Shown here: in pieces, positions 36,433 to 46,309 of the stretch
Layout of the letters: each line of letters starts with the position of its first letter
Position numbering within the stretch: position 1 is the first letter of the stretch
DNA from: Microbacterium mitrae
Lineage (GTDB): Bacteria; Actinomycetota; Actinomycetes; Actinomycetales; Microbacteriaceae
Length of the DNA stretch: 64,000 nucleotides
NCBI RefSeq assembly: GCF_008017445.1
Contig: NZ_VRSW01000002.1
Coordinates: 434,001 to 498,000, forward strand
Direction: 5' to 3'
Notes under the pieces: generated by a model
What the model was told of the DNA's origin: nothing
Databases searched by the model: none
Seen by the model: only the letters and a program-made list of their open reading frames with translations
Made by a program: the position numbers and the translations under genes

Positions 36433-39400
36433 TTAGCGCAGCACCAGCACCCAGGTGGTGGCTTGTGATCCGGTCACCCCAGACCCTGCCGGCGTGAACA
36501 CAGCCGTGATGCACTGAACGCCGCGTGGTAGGTGCTTGGTGATCGTGAAGTTCGCCGTGCCATCGGCTGCGACAGCTTGCGATCCGAGCGGGCGCCTGCC
36601 GTCGTAGAACGACACCGTTCCGCTCGTGGAACCACCGGGGACCGACACCTGCACCTTCAGCTTCGCGGGAAGGTACTTGTTCACGACGACAGTGTTGCTC
36701 TCCACCGTCACACTCGACGCGATGGGCCCGGCGGGCGTCACCGTGAGCGTCGTCGGGGCCGATGCAGACGGCAGTGCCGTGGCGGAACCACCGAATCGCG
36801 CGATCACGGTGTGCTCGCCGACAGTCAGCGTGGTCGGCAGGGTGACACTCGCTACGCCATCAACCGTCGGCGCACTCGCCACCACCACGTCGTCGACCAC
36901 GAACTCCACGGTTCCGGCGACGTCACCGACGCTGGAAACCGTTGTCGTTGCGGTGACAGCGGAACCAGCGGGTGCCGTCGCGGTGCTCAGCGACAGCGTG
37001 GTGGTCGAGGCGACCTGGCCAGCATTGAGGCCAACGATCACCGGGTCATGGTCGCTCGAACGGTAGGGCGTTGCCTCGTGGTAGAGCGCACCGACCGAGT
37101 TGTACCGGCTGTACTCCAATGCCAGCGCCTCACCCGCGTTGATGTCCCACACCGCAGCGCCGGTCGAGCGCTCCAGCGCCGACGGGCTCAACAGCACGTG
37201 ATCGAGCGAGCCCGACAGTCCCTGGAACACATAGGTCGAGTCGGTGACGCCGTAGTAGTGCTCGGCATTGACGAATCCGGCCGCGTACAGCACCTGCAGC
37301 GGGTCTTCCTGGCCATAGGAGTTGAAGTCGCCCACCAGCAGAACATCGGTTGAACCGCTGCCGGTCGGGTCGGTCGCGATCCAGTCGCGCAGGGCCGTTG
37401 CCTGGCGCACACGAGACTCGACAGACGCGCCCTGGCCGTCGCCGGTGTCAGCATCGCCCGGCCATGGACCCGCCGAACCCTTCGACTTGAAGTGGTTCAC
37501 CACAACGGTGAAGGCCGTTCCGCCGGCGGCGGGAACGAAGGTCTGCGCAATCGGTTCACGCGCGTTGCCGAAGGCTTCGCCGTCGCCGCTCTGATCGGCC
37601 AGCGCAGAGGCCGCACCCACAGGGGTGACCTTTGCCGGCTGGTAGATGATCGCGTTGGTGATGACATCCTGCTCCGACAACGGCGGCAGGTTTGTCGCCG
37701 ACGCCACAGCCGCCCACTTCGGGGTGGCGAGACCGGCGTTGAGCGCAGCAACCAGGCTCAGCAGCGCCTCGTCTGTTGCCTCGCCCAACACGGCAGAGTT
37801 TTCAATCTCCATGAGGCCGACCACAGAGGCGTCCAGGCCGTTGATGGCCGCGACAATCTTCTCCTGCTGGCGCTGAAGATCAGCGCTATCCCACGCGCCG
37901 CGCTGGTCGCAACCGCCGCGTACCGTGACGCCGTCACCGGTGCGGTCAGCGTAGGACGTGCACGACGCCGACTCGGTGCCCAGAGTCGTGAAGTAGTTGA
38001 GCACGTTGAACGAGCCGACAGTGACGTCGCCACCCACCGAGGCCGGAGCCGCCGTGCGCGTGTTCGCAAAGTCCACGCCATCCGGCATTCCGCCCGAAAG
38101 CGGCGTGGTGGGGTTGAGCTTGAACGCATCGTTGCGGAAGTCGACAATGTGCGCGTGGGTCAGCGTTGCCGCCGCACCAACCGCGATGGGTTCGGTGAGG
38201 GAGACATACGCCGGAACCAGGGAGGTGTTGGCGCTGTTGAGGTAGTTGGTCGACGCGCCATCATCGAGAATGACCGCACGTGCGGCATTATCTGCGGCAA
38301 CGGCGGCGGCCTCTGCCGACCCAGGAACGGCAACATCGGTGGGTTGGCGCAGCGGAGCCGTGCCCCACGCCAGCCCAACGTCACCGTATTGGTGAGTCGT
38401 GTAGGTGTTGCTGACCGTGAACGACTCGGCCGGCAGGTACAGCATCGACTCCAGCGTCTCCCGCTCAGCGTTCGTTGCCGGCCATGCCGCCGTGATCGGC
38501 AGCGGTGCGCTCGCCGCAGGAAGCTGCGTCACGTTGGCCGCGGTCGCCGTGATCTCCGTGAGCCCGTAGAACTCCGACACCACGCCGGCAACCTCAACGC
38601 TGTCACCGATCGAGACCGATGAGACCGCGTCGGGGGAGTAGACGAAGACGGCATCCGACGCCAGGTGCGAGCCCAGATCACTCAGCCCACCGGTTCCGGC
38701 GGTCTGAATGGTGAACCCGTTGAAGCCGCCCGTCGCGTAGACGGCCGTCACCACGCCCTGGGTGCGCACCGACGTGCCCGCATACGGGGAGGCATCGGTC
38801 GTGCCCTGAATCTCGGCGATTGTGAGCGTCTGCTCCTCGCCCGGGTCAACCGGTCCCGTGCCGCCCTGCGGCGTCGGGGTGGGTGTCTGCGTCGCAAAGT
38901 CGGCCGCATTGTTGACGGTGTTGAGAGCGTCGCCGTTGCGCGAAATGCTGAGAGCGTTCGAGGTCGCGGGAGCCGGTGCCCCGGCGAAATCCGTTGCCGC
39001 GCCCCAGCCGACGTAATCGATCACACTGTCGGACTGTGCCATACCGGCGGAACCAGAAAGCGCGGTGGCAGAGGAAACCAGGGCGACCTTGCCGCCGGTT
39101 CCGCTCATCGCAATGGTTCCGCTCACATCCGGCTCAAACCCGGGAAGTGACGTATTTGAGCCCGTTGCCTGCCCCACGAGTAGCGTCTTGCCGGCCTCCA
39201 GCGTTACACCCGTCAGCGGGGTGATTTGCCATGTGCCACCACCGGTTGAGGCGTACTGCACGCTCCACGAGCTCAGGTCGACAGCAGCGTCAGACACATT
39301 GACGAGTTCGATGAAGTCGCGGTTGAAGGCGGCGCCGCTATTGCCGCCGCCTCCGTAGATCTCGTTGATGACCACGGGTGCCGAAGTCGACACTGCGGCC

Positions 39401-39501
39401 GACGCGGGAAGCGCGGCGAGCCCCACCGATGACAGTAAGAGGCCCGCTATGGCCGCTGGAGCGATCACGCGCCGGGCGCGCGTTGGAGAGGGGGATGACA
39501 T
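36433..39501 (-). CDS. Secreted ExeM/NucH-type endonuclease with lamin-tail and Ig-like domains
   Basis: A 1022-aa exported protein. ATG 39501 has a GGAGG site 5 nt upstream. The signal peptide (about 1-35) ends LPASAA. A lamin-tail domain follows (VVINEIYGGGGNSGAAF), then an OB-like domain (IAEIQGTTDASPYAGTSV), and an endonuclease/exonuclease/phosphatase domain with GSFNVLNYF, LMEIENSA, HFKSKGS, GDFNSYG and SSDHDPVI. Two Ig-like repeats form the C-terminus, with no LPXTG or membrane anchor. Probably degrades extracellular DNA for nutrients or biofilm turnover. Confidence 0.93.
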   Translation of the reverse strand: MSSPSPTRARRVIAPAAIAGLLLSSVGLAALPASAAVSTSAPVVINEIYGGGGNSGAAFNRDFIELVNVSDAAVDLSSWSVQYASTGGGTWQITPLTGVTLEAGKTLLVGQATGSNTSLPGFEPDVSGTIAMSGTGGKVALVSSATALSGSAGMAQSDSVIDYVGWGAATDFAGAPAPATSNALSISRNGDALNTVNNAADFATQTPTPTPQGGTGPVDPGEEQTLTIAEIQGTTDASPYAGTSVRTQGVVTAVYATGGFNGFTIQTAGTGGLSDLGSHLASDAVFVYSPDAVSSVSIGDSVEVAGVVSEFYGLTEITATAANVTQLPAASAPLPITAAWPATNAERETLESMLYLPAESFTVSNTYTTHQYGDVGLAWGTAPLRQPTDVAVPGSAEAAAVAADNAARAVILDDGASTNYLNSANTSLVPAYVSLTEPIAVGAAATLTHAHIVDFRNDAFKLNPTTPLSGGMPDGVDFANTRTAAPASVGGDVTVGSFNVLNYFTTLGTESASCTSYADRTGDGVTVRGGCDQRGAWDSADLQRQQEKIVAAINGLDASVVGLMEIENSAVLGEATDEALLSLVAALNAGLATPKWAAVASATNLPPLSEQDVITNAIIYQPAKVTPVGAASALADQSGDGEAFGNAREPIAQTFVPAAGGTAFTVVVNHFKSKGSAGPWPGDADTGDGQGASVESRVRQATALRDWIATDPTGSGSTDVLLVGDFNSYGQEDPLQVLYAAGFVNAEHYYGVTDSTYVFQGLSGSLDHVLLSPSALERSTGAAVWDINAGEALALEYSRYNSVGALYHEATPYRSSDHDPVIVGLNAGQVASTTTLSLSTATAPAGSAVTATTTVSSVGDVAGTVEFVVDDVVVASAPTVDGVASVTLPTTLTVGEHTVIARFGGSATALPSASAPTTLTVTPAGPIASSVTVESNTVVVNKYLPAKLKVQVSVPGGSTSGTVSFYDGRRPLGSQAVAADGTANFTITKHLPRGVQCITAVFTPAGSGVTGSQATTWVLVLR

Positions 39502-39578
39502 AGTGCCTCCAAATGGGGGATCGGGAAGGAACAAACACTTGAGCGTGTTCCGCCTTACCCCTGCGAATCAAGAGAAAC

Positions 39579-39600
39579 AACGTGAGGGTTCTCTCACGTT
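39579..39600 (-). promoter_or_regulatory. Inverted repeat upstream of the secreted nuclease gene
   Basis: AACGTGAG-ggttct-CTCACGTT is a perfect 8-bp inverted repeat with a 6-nt spacer, 77-99 nt upstream of the nuclease ATG. It is a plausible operator for nutrient-responsive control. No regulator is assigned. The rest of the 325-nt gap to lepA holds a short direct repeat GTTTCATGAGAG (about 39686 and 39707) and no gene. Confidence 0.45.
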
Positions 39601-39826
39601 CGCGTGTCGCCCGACATCGTTTACGCCCCGTTCGCGCGCCGTTGGGCAGATTGGCGCCCCCTGTTTGCGGTGGCGCTCGCGGCAGTTTCATGAGAGAGAG
39701 CTGGCGTTTCATGAGAGCGTCCCAACCCATCGATCGGCGCTGCTCGCTGCGCGCGATGACTCGACCCGCCGGTGCGTCATCGCCGAGGCGGCAGAAACCC
39801 TCGCGGGCAGATAGACTCATTCGGAT

Positions 39827-41677
39827 ATGTCACCCCGAGCCCTGAAGCCTCTCGAGCCCGCCGCGACGCCGCCCGAGCAGATTCGCAACTTCTGCATCAT
39901 CGCGCACATCGACCACGGCAAGTCGACCCTTGCCGACCGCATGCTGTCGATTACCGGCATCGTGTCTGATCGAGAGATGCGCGCCCAGTACCTGGACCGA
40001 ATGGATATTGAGCGCGAGCGCGGTATCACCATCAAGAGCCAGGCCGTTCGCATGCCATGGTCTGATGGTGCTGGCCAGACCTACGCGCTGAACATGATCG
40101 ACACCCCCGGTCACGTCGACTTCACCTACGAGGTGTCGCGCTCGCTCGCCGCATGCGAGGGCGCGGTTTTGCTCGTTGACGCCGCGCAGGGCATTGAGGC
40201 ACAGACCCTCGCCAACCTCTACTTGGCGCTCGAAAACGATCTCACGATCATTCCGGTACTCAACAAGATTGACCTGCCGGCGGCAGACCCAGACAAGTAC
40301 GCGGCTGAAATCGCGAACCTCATCGGCGGAAAGCCCGAAGACGTGCTGCGCGTCAGTGGCAAGACCGGCATGGGTGTTGAAGAGCTGCTCGATCGTATTG
40401 TCGAGCGCATTCCCGCGCCGCAGGGCGATGCCGATGCGCCCGCTCGCGCCATGATTTTCGACTCTGTCTACGACTCCTACCGTGGCGTTGTCACCTACGT
40501 GCGCATGATCGACGGTCGTCTGGAACCACGTGAGCGCATTCAGATGATGTCGACACGTGCAACGCACGACGCGCTCGAAATCGGTGTTTCTAGCCCCGAG
40601 CCCACGCCCACCAAGGGCTTGTCTGTCGGCGAGGTCGGCTACCTGATCACCGGCGTGAAAGACGTTCGTCTTTCTAAGGTCGGTGACACGGTCACCAACC
40701 AGCGCCGCCCCGCAACGAAGGCACTCGCCGGTTACGTTGACCCGAAGCCCATGGTGTTCTCGGGCGTCTACCCGATCGATGGTTCCGACTATCCCGAACT
40801 GCGCGAGGCGCTTGACAAGCTCAAGCTCTCCGATGCATCGCTGCAGTACGAACCCGAGACCTCGGTGGCGCTGGGCTTTGGCTTCCGCTGCGGATTCCTC
40901 GGCCTGCTGCACCTGGAAATCGTTACCGAACGCCTGTCGCGTGAGTTCGGCCTTGACCTCATCACGACCGCGCCGAGCGTGACGTATGAGGTCACCACCG
41001 ACAACAACCAGCACGTCACGGTCACCAACCCCAGCGAGTACCCCGACGGTCGTGTGGCTACGGTGTCTGAGCCGATTGTCAAGGTCGGAATCTTGCTGCC
41101 TAAGGACTACGTCGGAACCGTGATGGAACTGTGCCAGTCGCGTCGCGGCACGCTCCTCGGCATGGAGTACCTCTCCGAGGATCGCGTTGAGCTGCGTTAC
41201 ACGATGCCGCTCGGTGAAATCGTGTTCGACTTCTTCGATCACCTGAAGAGCCGCACCCAGGGCTACGCCTCGCTGGACTATGAACCGGCTGGCCAGCAGG
41301 AGGCTGACCTCGTTAAGGTCGACATTCTGTTGCAGGGCGAGAAGGTCGATGCCTTTAGCTCGATCGTTCACCGCGACAAGGCATACGCCTACGGAACGCT
41401 GATGACCGAGCGCTTGCGCAAGCTCATTCCTCGGCAACAATTCGAGGTTCCGATTCAGGCCGCCATCGGCGCGCGCATCATTGCCCGCGAAACCATTCGC
41501 GCCATCCGCAAGGACGTTCTTGCCAAGTGCTACGGCGGTGACATCAGCCGTAAGCGCAAGCTGCTGGAGAAGCAGAAGGAAGGCAAGAAGCGCATGAAGA
41601 TGGTCGGCCGTGTCGAGGTTCCGCAAGAAGCCTTCATTGCCGCCCTCTCTGGCGACGTCGAGACCAAAGACAAGTAG
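39827..41677 (+). CDS. lepA: Translation elongation factor 4 (LepA)
   Basis: Ribosome-dependent GTPase of 616 aa that affects initiation and back-translocation. G1 is AHIDHGKST, switch II region [13 protein letters not shown]4 NKID. The C-terminal LepA-specific domain contains [20 protein letters not shown] in outline. A -10-like TAGACT (39812-39817) lies 9 nt before the ATG with no clear ribosome site. A small hairpin (TCAGGG/CCCTGA, 41684-41699) follows the gene. Confidence 0.97.
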   Translation: MSPRALKPLEPAATPPEQIRNFCIIAHIDHGKSTLADRMLSITGIVSDREMRAQYLDRMDIERERGITIKSQAVRMPWSDGAGQTYALNMIDTPGHVDFTYEVSRSLAACEGAVLLVDAAQGIEAQTLANLYLALENDLTIIPVLNKIDLPAADPDKYAAEIANLIGGKPEDVLRVSGKTGMGVEELLDRIVERIPAPQGDADAPARAMIFDSVYDSYRGVVTYVRMIDGRLEPRERIQMMSTRATHDALEIGVSSPEPTPTKGLSVGEVGYLITGVKDVRLSKVGDTVTNQRRPATKALAGYVDPKPMVFSGVYPIDGSDYPELREALDKLKLSDASLQYEPETSVALGFGFRCGFLGLLHLEIVTERLSREFGLDLITTAPSVTYEVTTDNNQHVTVTNPSEYPDGRVATVSEPIVKVGILLPKDYVGTVMELCQSRRGTLLGMEYLSEDRVELRYTMPLGEIVFDFFDHLKSRTQGYASLDYEPAGQQEADLVKVDILLQGEKVDAFSSIVHRDKAYAYGTLMTERLRKLIPRQQFEVPIQAAIGARIIARETIRAIRKDVLAKCYGGDISRKRKLLEKQKEGKKRMKMVGRVEVPQEAFIAALSGDVETKDK

Positions 41678-41782
41678 ACAGACTCAGGGCACACCCTGAT
41701 ATCTGTTCACACCAACCCCGGCATTGTCGACACTGTGAGCAATTCTGCGGTATCGACCAGGAACGACAGTTAGGCTGGCTTT

Positions 41783-42436
41783 ATGCGGCGCGGGACGTTT
41801 AGAGACGAGACTGTCAATTACGCCGCCGTCGGTGCAACGCAGGCCCCGGATCTCATGCAGTATCCGCCCGAGCGAAGCATCCCGGCGGAGGAGTCTTGGC
41901 GAATCGGTAGCGGTGCTGAGCGGTTTGCGACCGCCAGCGACGCCCTGCTGTCGTGGACCACACACAAGGCCTCGGGTCTCACCCTGAGCGATGTTCGCCC
42001 GGCGTCAGAGCCGAGCTACCTTGGCGTCAGCTTTGACGACGAGGGCAACCCGATTCGTCCGTCCAAGACGGAGCCGGAGCAACGCTTTGACGCTGATGGC
42101 ACGCCGTTCGTGAGCGCCGGAACCACGGTGCGAGTGCGCGGTCGGGTCGGCGGCCAGCGGGCCGATGCCGAGTTGCGAGTGATCTTCGTGATTGAAGAGC
42201 CACGCCGCGTCGGATTCGCGCTCGGAACCATGGGCGACTCGGTGGTCAGCGGCGAGGAGAGCTTCATGCTCGAGTGGCTGCAAAACGACGAGGTGTGGTT
42301 CACCGTGCGTGCCTTTGACGCACCAGAATCCCTGCTCTACAAGGTGTTGCCGGTGCTGTCGCGTCGCCGCCGCAAAGAGCTGTTCAGTGGCTACTTGCGC
42401 GCCATTTCGCCGCTGTTTGCCACCCCTACCTCGTAA
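41783..42436 (+). CDS. DUF1990 family protein
   Basis: A 217-aa soluble protein. The conserved C-terminal portion has VGFALGTMGDSVVSGEESF and VWFTVRAFDAPESLLYKVLP, the DUF1990 signature. The family has no known function, although it resembles lipid-binding START-like folds by secondary-structure pattern (inference). TAGGCT (41771-41776) ends 6 nt before the ATG. The stop overlaps hemW (TAATG). Confidence 0.85.
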   Translation: MRRGTFRDETVNYAAVGATQAPDLMQYPPERSIPAEESWRIGSGAERFATASDALLSWTTHKASGLTLSDVRPASEPSYLGVSFDDEGNPIRPSKTEPEQRFDADGTPFVSAGTTVRVRGRVGGQRADAELRVIFVIEEPRRVGFALGTMGDSVVSGEESFMLEWLQNDEVWFTVRAFDAPESLLYKVLPVLSRRRRKELFSGYLRAISPLFATPTS

Positions 42437-43656
42437 TGGGCGGGCCACTTCCTTCCGGCGACGCTGTTCCGGCCTCTGGCGCCCTGCCTGAAGGCACGAC
42501 CGCGCACGGCGACGTTGACTTTGGCGTTTACCTGCACGTTCCGTTCTGTCGCGTGCGGTGTGGGTACTGCGATTTCAATACGTATACCGCCACGGAGCTG
42601 CGCGGCGCTCGGCAAGACACGTATGCCGACACCCTGCTGCAGGAGATCGCGCTCTCACATCGGGTGCTGAGCGATATCGGCGCGCTTCGAGCCGCGCAGA
42701 CCGTGTTCTTCGGTGGCGGAACGCCGACGCTGCTCCCAGCGGGCGATTTGGCTCGCATGCTGGGTGGCGTTCGAGACACCTTTGGCCTCGCGCCGGGTGC
42801 CGAGGTTACCGTCGAGGCGAATCCCGACACCGTGACGCCCGCGGTGATGGCCGAGCTTGCGACCGCCGGCGTTACCCGCGTCTCGATCGGGATGCAGTCC
42901 AGCGTGCCGCACGTGCTGGCGGCGCTTGATCGCACCCACAATCCCGAGAATGTGGCGACCGCGGTCGCCGCTGCGCGCGAGGCGGGTCTGGATGTCAGCG
43001 TCGATCTCATCTATGGCGCACCGGGGGAGTCGCTCACCGATTGGGAGGCTTCGGTTCGCACCGCGATCGAGCTGCAGCCGGATCACATTTCTGCCTATGC
43101 GCTGATTATTGAAGACGGCACGAAGCTTGCACGCCAAATTCGTGCCGGGGTTGTCGCTGCGCCCGATGATGACCTGCAAGCCGATATGTATGAGTTCGTC
43201 GACGAGGCCCTCGGTGAGGCTGGCTTTGACTGGTACGAGGTGAGCAACTTTTCGCGCGGCGAGAAGCACCGCTCGCGGCACAACCTGGCGTACTGGCGCG
43301 GCACCGATTGGTGGGGGTACGGGCCGGGCGCTCATTCGCACGTTGACGGCACCCGATGGTGGAACGTCAAACACCCGGCCGCCTACGCGCAGCGTCTGGC
43401 GGCAGGCGAAAGCCCCGCCTTCGCGCGGGAGACAATCGATGGTTCCGCAGCCGTGCTGGAGCGTGTGCTGTTGCAATCGCGCATCCGCGAGGGGCTGGCA
43501 ATCGATCAGATTCCGCCGTCGCGTCGCACCGCGGTTGCCGGATTGATTGCCGATGAACTCGTGGAACCAGGTGCGGCGCTGCAGGGGCGCATTGTCTTGA
43601 CGCGCCGCGGTCGTCTGCTGGCAGACGCCGTCGTGCGCGCACTCACGGAGGACTGA
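42436..43656 (+). CDS. hemW: Radical SAM protein HemW (coproporphyrinogen oxidase-like)
   Basis: A 406-aa radical SAM protein with the CxxxCxxC cluster at C38, C42 and C45 (FCRVRCGYCDF). FFGGGTPTLLP and VSIGMQSSVPHVL follow. The Cys that follows CxxxCxxC in true HemN is absent (Phe at that place), so it is HemW, a heme-binding chaperone-like protein, rather than an oxidase. It lies just before hrcA-dnaJ, the usual position. Confidence 0.93.
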   Translation: MGGPLPSGDAVPASGALPEGTTAHGDVDFGVYLHVPFCRVRCGYCDFNTYTATELRGARQDTYADTLLQEIALSHRVLSDIGALRAAQTVFFGGGTPTLLPAGDLARMLGGVRDTFGLAPGAEVTVEANPDTVTPAVMAELATAGVTRVSIGMQSSVPHVLAALDRTHNPENVATAVAAAREAGLDVSVDLIYGAPGESLTDWEASVRTAIELQPDHISAYALIIEDGTKLARQIRAGVVAAPDDDLQADMYEFVDEALGEAGFDWYEVSNFSRGEKHRSRHNLAYWRGTDWWGYGPGAHSHVDGTRWWNVKHPAAYAQRLAAGESPAFARETIDGSAAVLERVLLQSRIREGLAIDQIPPSRRTAVAGLIADELVEPGAALQGRIVLTRRGRLLADAVVRALTED

Positions 43657-43657
43657 C

Positions 43658-44065
43658 ATGACAACCGATAACCCGGGTGCACACCTCAGCGCCGAGGTCG
43701 TAGACGGAACCTTTGACCTCGCCCGCACGGGGCGGGTCGCAGAGCTCACCGAAATGATCGGCGCCGGTGTTCCGATCGATACCCGCAATGCGCGAAGTGA
43801 CACCATGCTGATCGTGGCGGCCTACGCCCAACAGGCGGAGGCAGTGGCAATGCTCATTGCGCTGGGCGCCGATCTCAACATTGAAAACCGCATGGGACAG
43901 ACGGCTATTTCGTGCGCCGTTTTTCGCAACGACGAGACGGTACTGCAGTTGTTACTGAACGCCGGTGCCGATCCCGAGCTGGGTTTTCATTCAGCCCTTG
44001 CCATCGCCGACCAGTTTCAGCTGACCCAGATGACCGCGCTGCTGTTGAAGCACGCGGCACGCTGA
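43658..44065 (+). CDS. Small ankyrin repeat protein
   Basis: A 135-aa protein made of about three ankyrin repeats (ELTEMIGAGVPIDTRNARSD, AVAMLIALGADLNIENRMGQ and VLQLLLNAGADPELGFHSA). There is no signal peptide. It sits between hemW and hrcA, 1 nt after hemW. A partner or target is unknown. Confidence 0.88.
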   Translation: MTTDNPGAHLSAEVVDGTFDLARTGRVAELTEMIGAGVPIDTRNARSDTMLIVAAYAQQAEAVAMLIALGADLNIENRMGQTAISCAVFRNDETVLQLLLNAGADPELGFHSALAIADQFQLTQMTALLLKHAAR

Positions 44066-44100
44066 GGCGTTCGCCGTTCTCCCATCAGCACGCGTTAGAA

Positions 44101-44127
44101 TTGGCACTCGAACGTATTGAGTGCCAA
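44101..44127 (+). promoter_or_regulatory. CIRCE operator upstream of hrcA
   Basis: TTGGCACTC-n9-GAGTGCCAA is a perfect 9-bp inverted repeat. It matches the CIRCE consensus (TTAGCACTC-n9-GAGTGCTAA) except at one symmetric pair. HrcA should bind here and repress its own gene and dnaJ. Confidence 0.97.
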
Positions 44128-44141
44128 CGAGAGGAGAGGTC

Positions 44142-45170
44142 GTGGTATCCGAGCGAGGACTCCAGGTTCTCCGCGCAATTGTGCAGGACTACGTCGACAC
44201 CCGCGAACCCGTTGGTTCAAAGTCGATCGTTGACCGCCATGCTTTTGGAGTGTCGGCGGCGACCATTCGCAACGATATGGCGTTGCTCGAAGACGAAGAT
44301 CTCATCGTGGCGCCACACACCTCGAGCGGGCGGGTTCCCACCGACAAGGGTTACCGTGTCTTTGTTGATCATTTGGCCGAACTGCGGCCGCTGAGCTCTG
44401 CCCAGCGCACCGCGATTTCGTCCTTTCTGGACGACCCAGCCGACCTTGATGACCTGCTCTCGCGCACGGTACGGTGCCTGACGCAGTTGACCGGTCAAGT
44501 GGCGCTCGTGCAATATCCGTCATTTGCCCGCGCCACCGTCACCCACATTGAGCTGGTGCTGCTCGCGCCCATGCGGGTGCTCGTCATCGTGGTGACCGAC
44601 ACCGGCCGCGTCTCGCAGCGCATTGTGAACCTGCCGCAGGAGATCACCGAGCACGACGCGCTCGCACTCAAGGGCAGGCTCAATGATCTCGTCACAGGCT
44701 ACGAGGTTCGCAAGGCTTCGGCTCGTCTCGAAGATCGGCGCGCAGAAGCGGCAGAAACCGACACCGCGATCGCGGTGCTCAGCGACGCGGTGGCTGAAGA
44801 GCTCGACGAGTTTCGTCAAGACAAACTCGTGATGGCGGGCGCGGCAACCCTGGCGCGGCGTGAACTCGACTTTCGCGGCAGCATTCACCCGCTGCTCGAG
44901 GCGATCGAAGAGCAGGCCACCCTCGTGCGACTGATGGAAGAAATGGTCGCCGATCGTGAGGGCCTGGCCGCATCGATCGGCGCAGAAAACGCCGCCTTCG
45001 GACTCTCCGAGGCTTCGCTCGTCACGAGCGACTACGACGCACCCGGCTCCCGGGCGCGTGTCGGACTGATGGGCCCGACACGCATGGACTATCCCAGCAA
45101 CCTCGCCGCCGTGCGCGCTGTCGCACGGTACCTGACCCGGTTGCTGGATGAAGATGAAGCACGTCGCTGA
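44142..45170 (+). CDS. hrcA: Heat-inducible transcription repressor HrcA
   Basis: A 342-aa repressor. GTG 44142 is chosen because GAGGAGAGG lies at 44131-44139. A GTG at 44121 would lie inside CIRCE. The N-terminal winged helix has SERGLQVLRAIVQDYVDTRE and SAATIRNDMALLEDEDLI, then HTSSGRVPTDKGYR. The GAF-like and insertion domains follow, ending with GPTRMDYPSNLAAVRAV. Release is expected when GroEL is titrated by heat damage. Confidence 0.97.
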   Translation: MVSERGLQVLRAIVQDYVDTREPVGSKSIVDRHAFGVSAATIRNDMALLEDEDLIVAPHTSSGRVPTDKGYRVFVDHLAELRPLSSAQRTAISSFLDDPADLDDLLSRTVRCLTQLTGQVALVQYPSFARATVTHIELVLLAPMRVLVIVVTDTGRVSQRIVNLPQEITEHDALALKGRLNDLVTGYEVRKASARLEDRRAEAAETDTAIAVLSDAVAEELDEFRQDKLVMAGAATLARRELDFRGSIHPLLEAIEEQATLVRLMEEMVADREGLAASIGAENAAFGLSEASLVTSDYDAPGSRARVGLMGPTRMDYPSNLAAVRAVARYLTRLLDEDEARR

Positions 45171-45205
45171 CGTGATGAGGGGCGCCTGCCCCGAGAAAGG
45201 CTGAA

Positions 45206-46309
45206 GTGGCAGACCACTACGAAGTTTTGGGTGTTTCGCGTGAAGCGACGACCGAAGAAATCAAGAAGGCGTACCGCAAACTCGCCCGCCAACTCCACCC
45301 CGACGTCAACCCCGGTGAAGAGGCGGAGGAGCAGTTCAAGCTCGTCACGCACGCCTACGACGTGCTGAGCGACCCGAAGCAGCGTGAACGCTACGACAAC
45401 GGTGGCGACTCGGCGTTTGGCGGCGGCGGCTTTGGCGGCTTCGGCGACATTTTCGAGACGTTCTTTGGTGGCGGCCAAGCTCGCGGCCCTCGTCCCCGCT
45501 CGCGGCGTGAGCGCGGACAAGACGCTCTGGTCAAGGTCACCGTCGAACTCTCCGACGTCATCTTCGGCGTTCACCGCGATATTGAGGTCGACACGGCTGT
45601 GCTGTGTGAGACCTGCGAGGGCTCCTGCTGCCAGCCAGGTACCTCACCCGTCACGTGTGAGATCTGTGGCGGTACCGGCCACGTGCAGCAGCAGGTGCGA
45701 AGCCTGCTCGGCACAATGCTGACCAACGCGCCGTGCAACGTGTGCCGCGGTTATGGCACCACCATCCCGTCCCCGTGCGTCACGTGCGCGGGCCAGGGCC
45801 GTGTGCGCTCGCGTCGCACCGTCTCGCTCGACATCCCCGCCGGCGTTGATGACGGCCTGCGTCTGCAGCTTCCGGGCTCCGGCGAGGTTGGCCCCGCTGG
45901 CGGACCCAACGGAGACCTGTACCTTGAAATCAAGGTCGCCCCGAATGCCGCATTCTCCCGCGAGGGCGATGACCTGGTCGCGCTGCTCGAAGTGGCGATG
46001 CCAGACGCGATTCTCGGAACCACCACAACGATCGACGCGCTGGATGGCTCCGTTGATCTCGAAATTCGTCCCGGGGTGCAGTCCGGTGACGAGCTGACCA
46101 TCAAGGGTCGCGGTATTACGCCGCTGCGTGGTTCCAACCGCGGCGACCTGCGCGTCGGCATTCACGTGGTCACCCCCACCAAGCTCGACACCAAGCAGCG
46201 TGCCCTCATCGAGCAGCTACAAAGCTCGATGAAGTCGCCGGGCCCCGCCCTCGCTCAGCACCAGCAGGGGTTGTTTGCCAAGCTACGCGATCGATTTCGT
46301 ACCCACTAA
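45206..46309 (+). CDS. dnaJ: Chaperone DnaJ (actinobacterial DnaJ2 type)
   Basis: A 367-aa Hsp40. The J domain has [11 protein letters not shown] (HPD). A Gly/Phe region follows ([13 protein letters not shown]). The zinc domain has four Cys modules: [24 protein letters not shown] and CVTCAGQG. The first module lacks the usual final Gly, which is common in DnaJ2 paralogs encoded with hrcA. GTG 45206 is the start. It belongs to the CIRCE-controlled operon. Confidence 0.96.
   Translation: MADHYEVLGVSREATTEEIKKAYRKLARQLHPDVNPGEEAEEQFKLVTHAYDVLSDPKQRERYDNGGDSAFGGGGFGGFGDIFETFFGGGQARGPRPRSRRERGQDALVKVTVELSDVIFGVHRDIEVDTAVLCETCEGSCCQPGTSPVTCEICGGTGHVQQQVRSLLGTMLTNAPCNVCRGYGTTIPSPCVTCAGQGRVRSRRTVSLDIPAGVDDGLRLQLPGSGEVGPAGGPNGDLYLEIKVAPNAAFSREGDDLVALLEVAMPDAILGTTTTIDALDGSVDLEIRPGVQSGDELTIKGRGITPLRGSNRGDLRVGIHVVTPTKLDTKQRALIEQLQSSMKSPGPALAQHQQGLFAKLRDRFRTH

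Noticed and set aside
39830..41626. Minus-strand 598-codon frame opposite lepA
   Set aside because: Shadow of lepA. The composition is typical of antisense high-GC frames and no domain is visible.
42541..42570. hemW as a true oxygen-independent coproporphyrinogen oxidase (HemN)
   Set aside because: The Cys that follows the CxxxCxxC cluster in HemN is replaced by Phe, and the protein is short, which fits HemW.
44121..44141. Upstream GTG start for hrcA at 44121
   Set aside because: It lies inside the CIRCE element and before the GAGGAGAGG ribosome site. GTG 44142 fits both signals.
45605..45628. First DnaJ zinc module (CETCEGSC) lacking the final Gly
   Set aside because: This form is common in the DnaJ2 paralogs found next to hrcA in actinobacteria, so it is not a defect specific to this gene.
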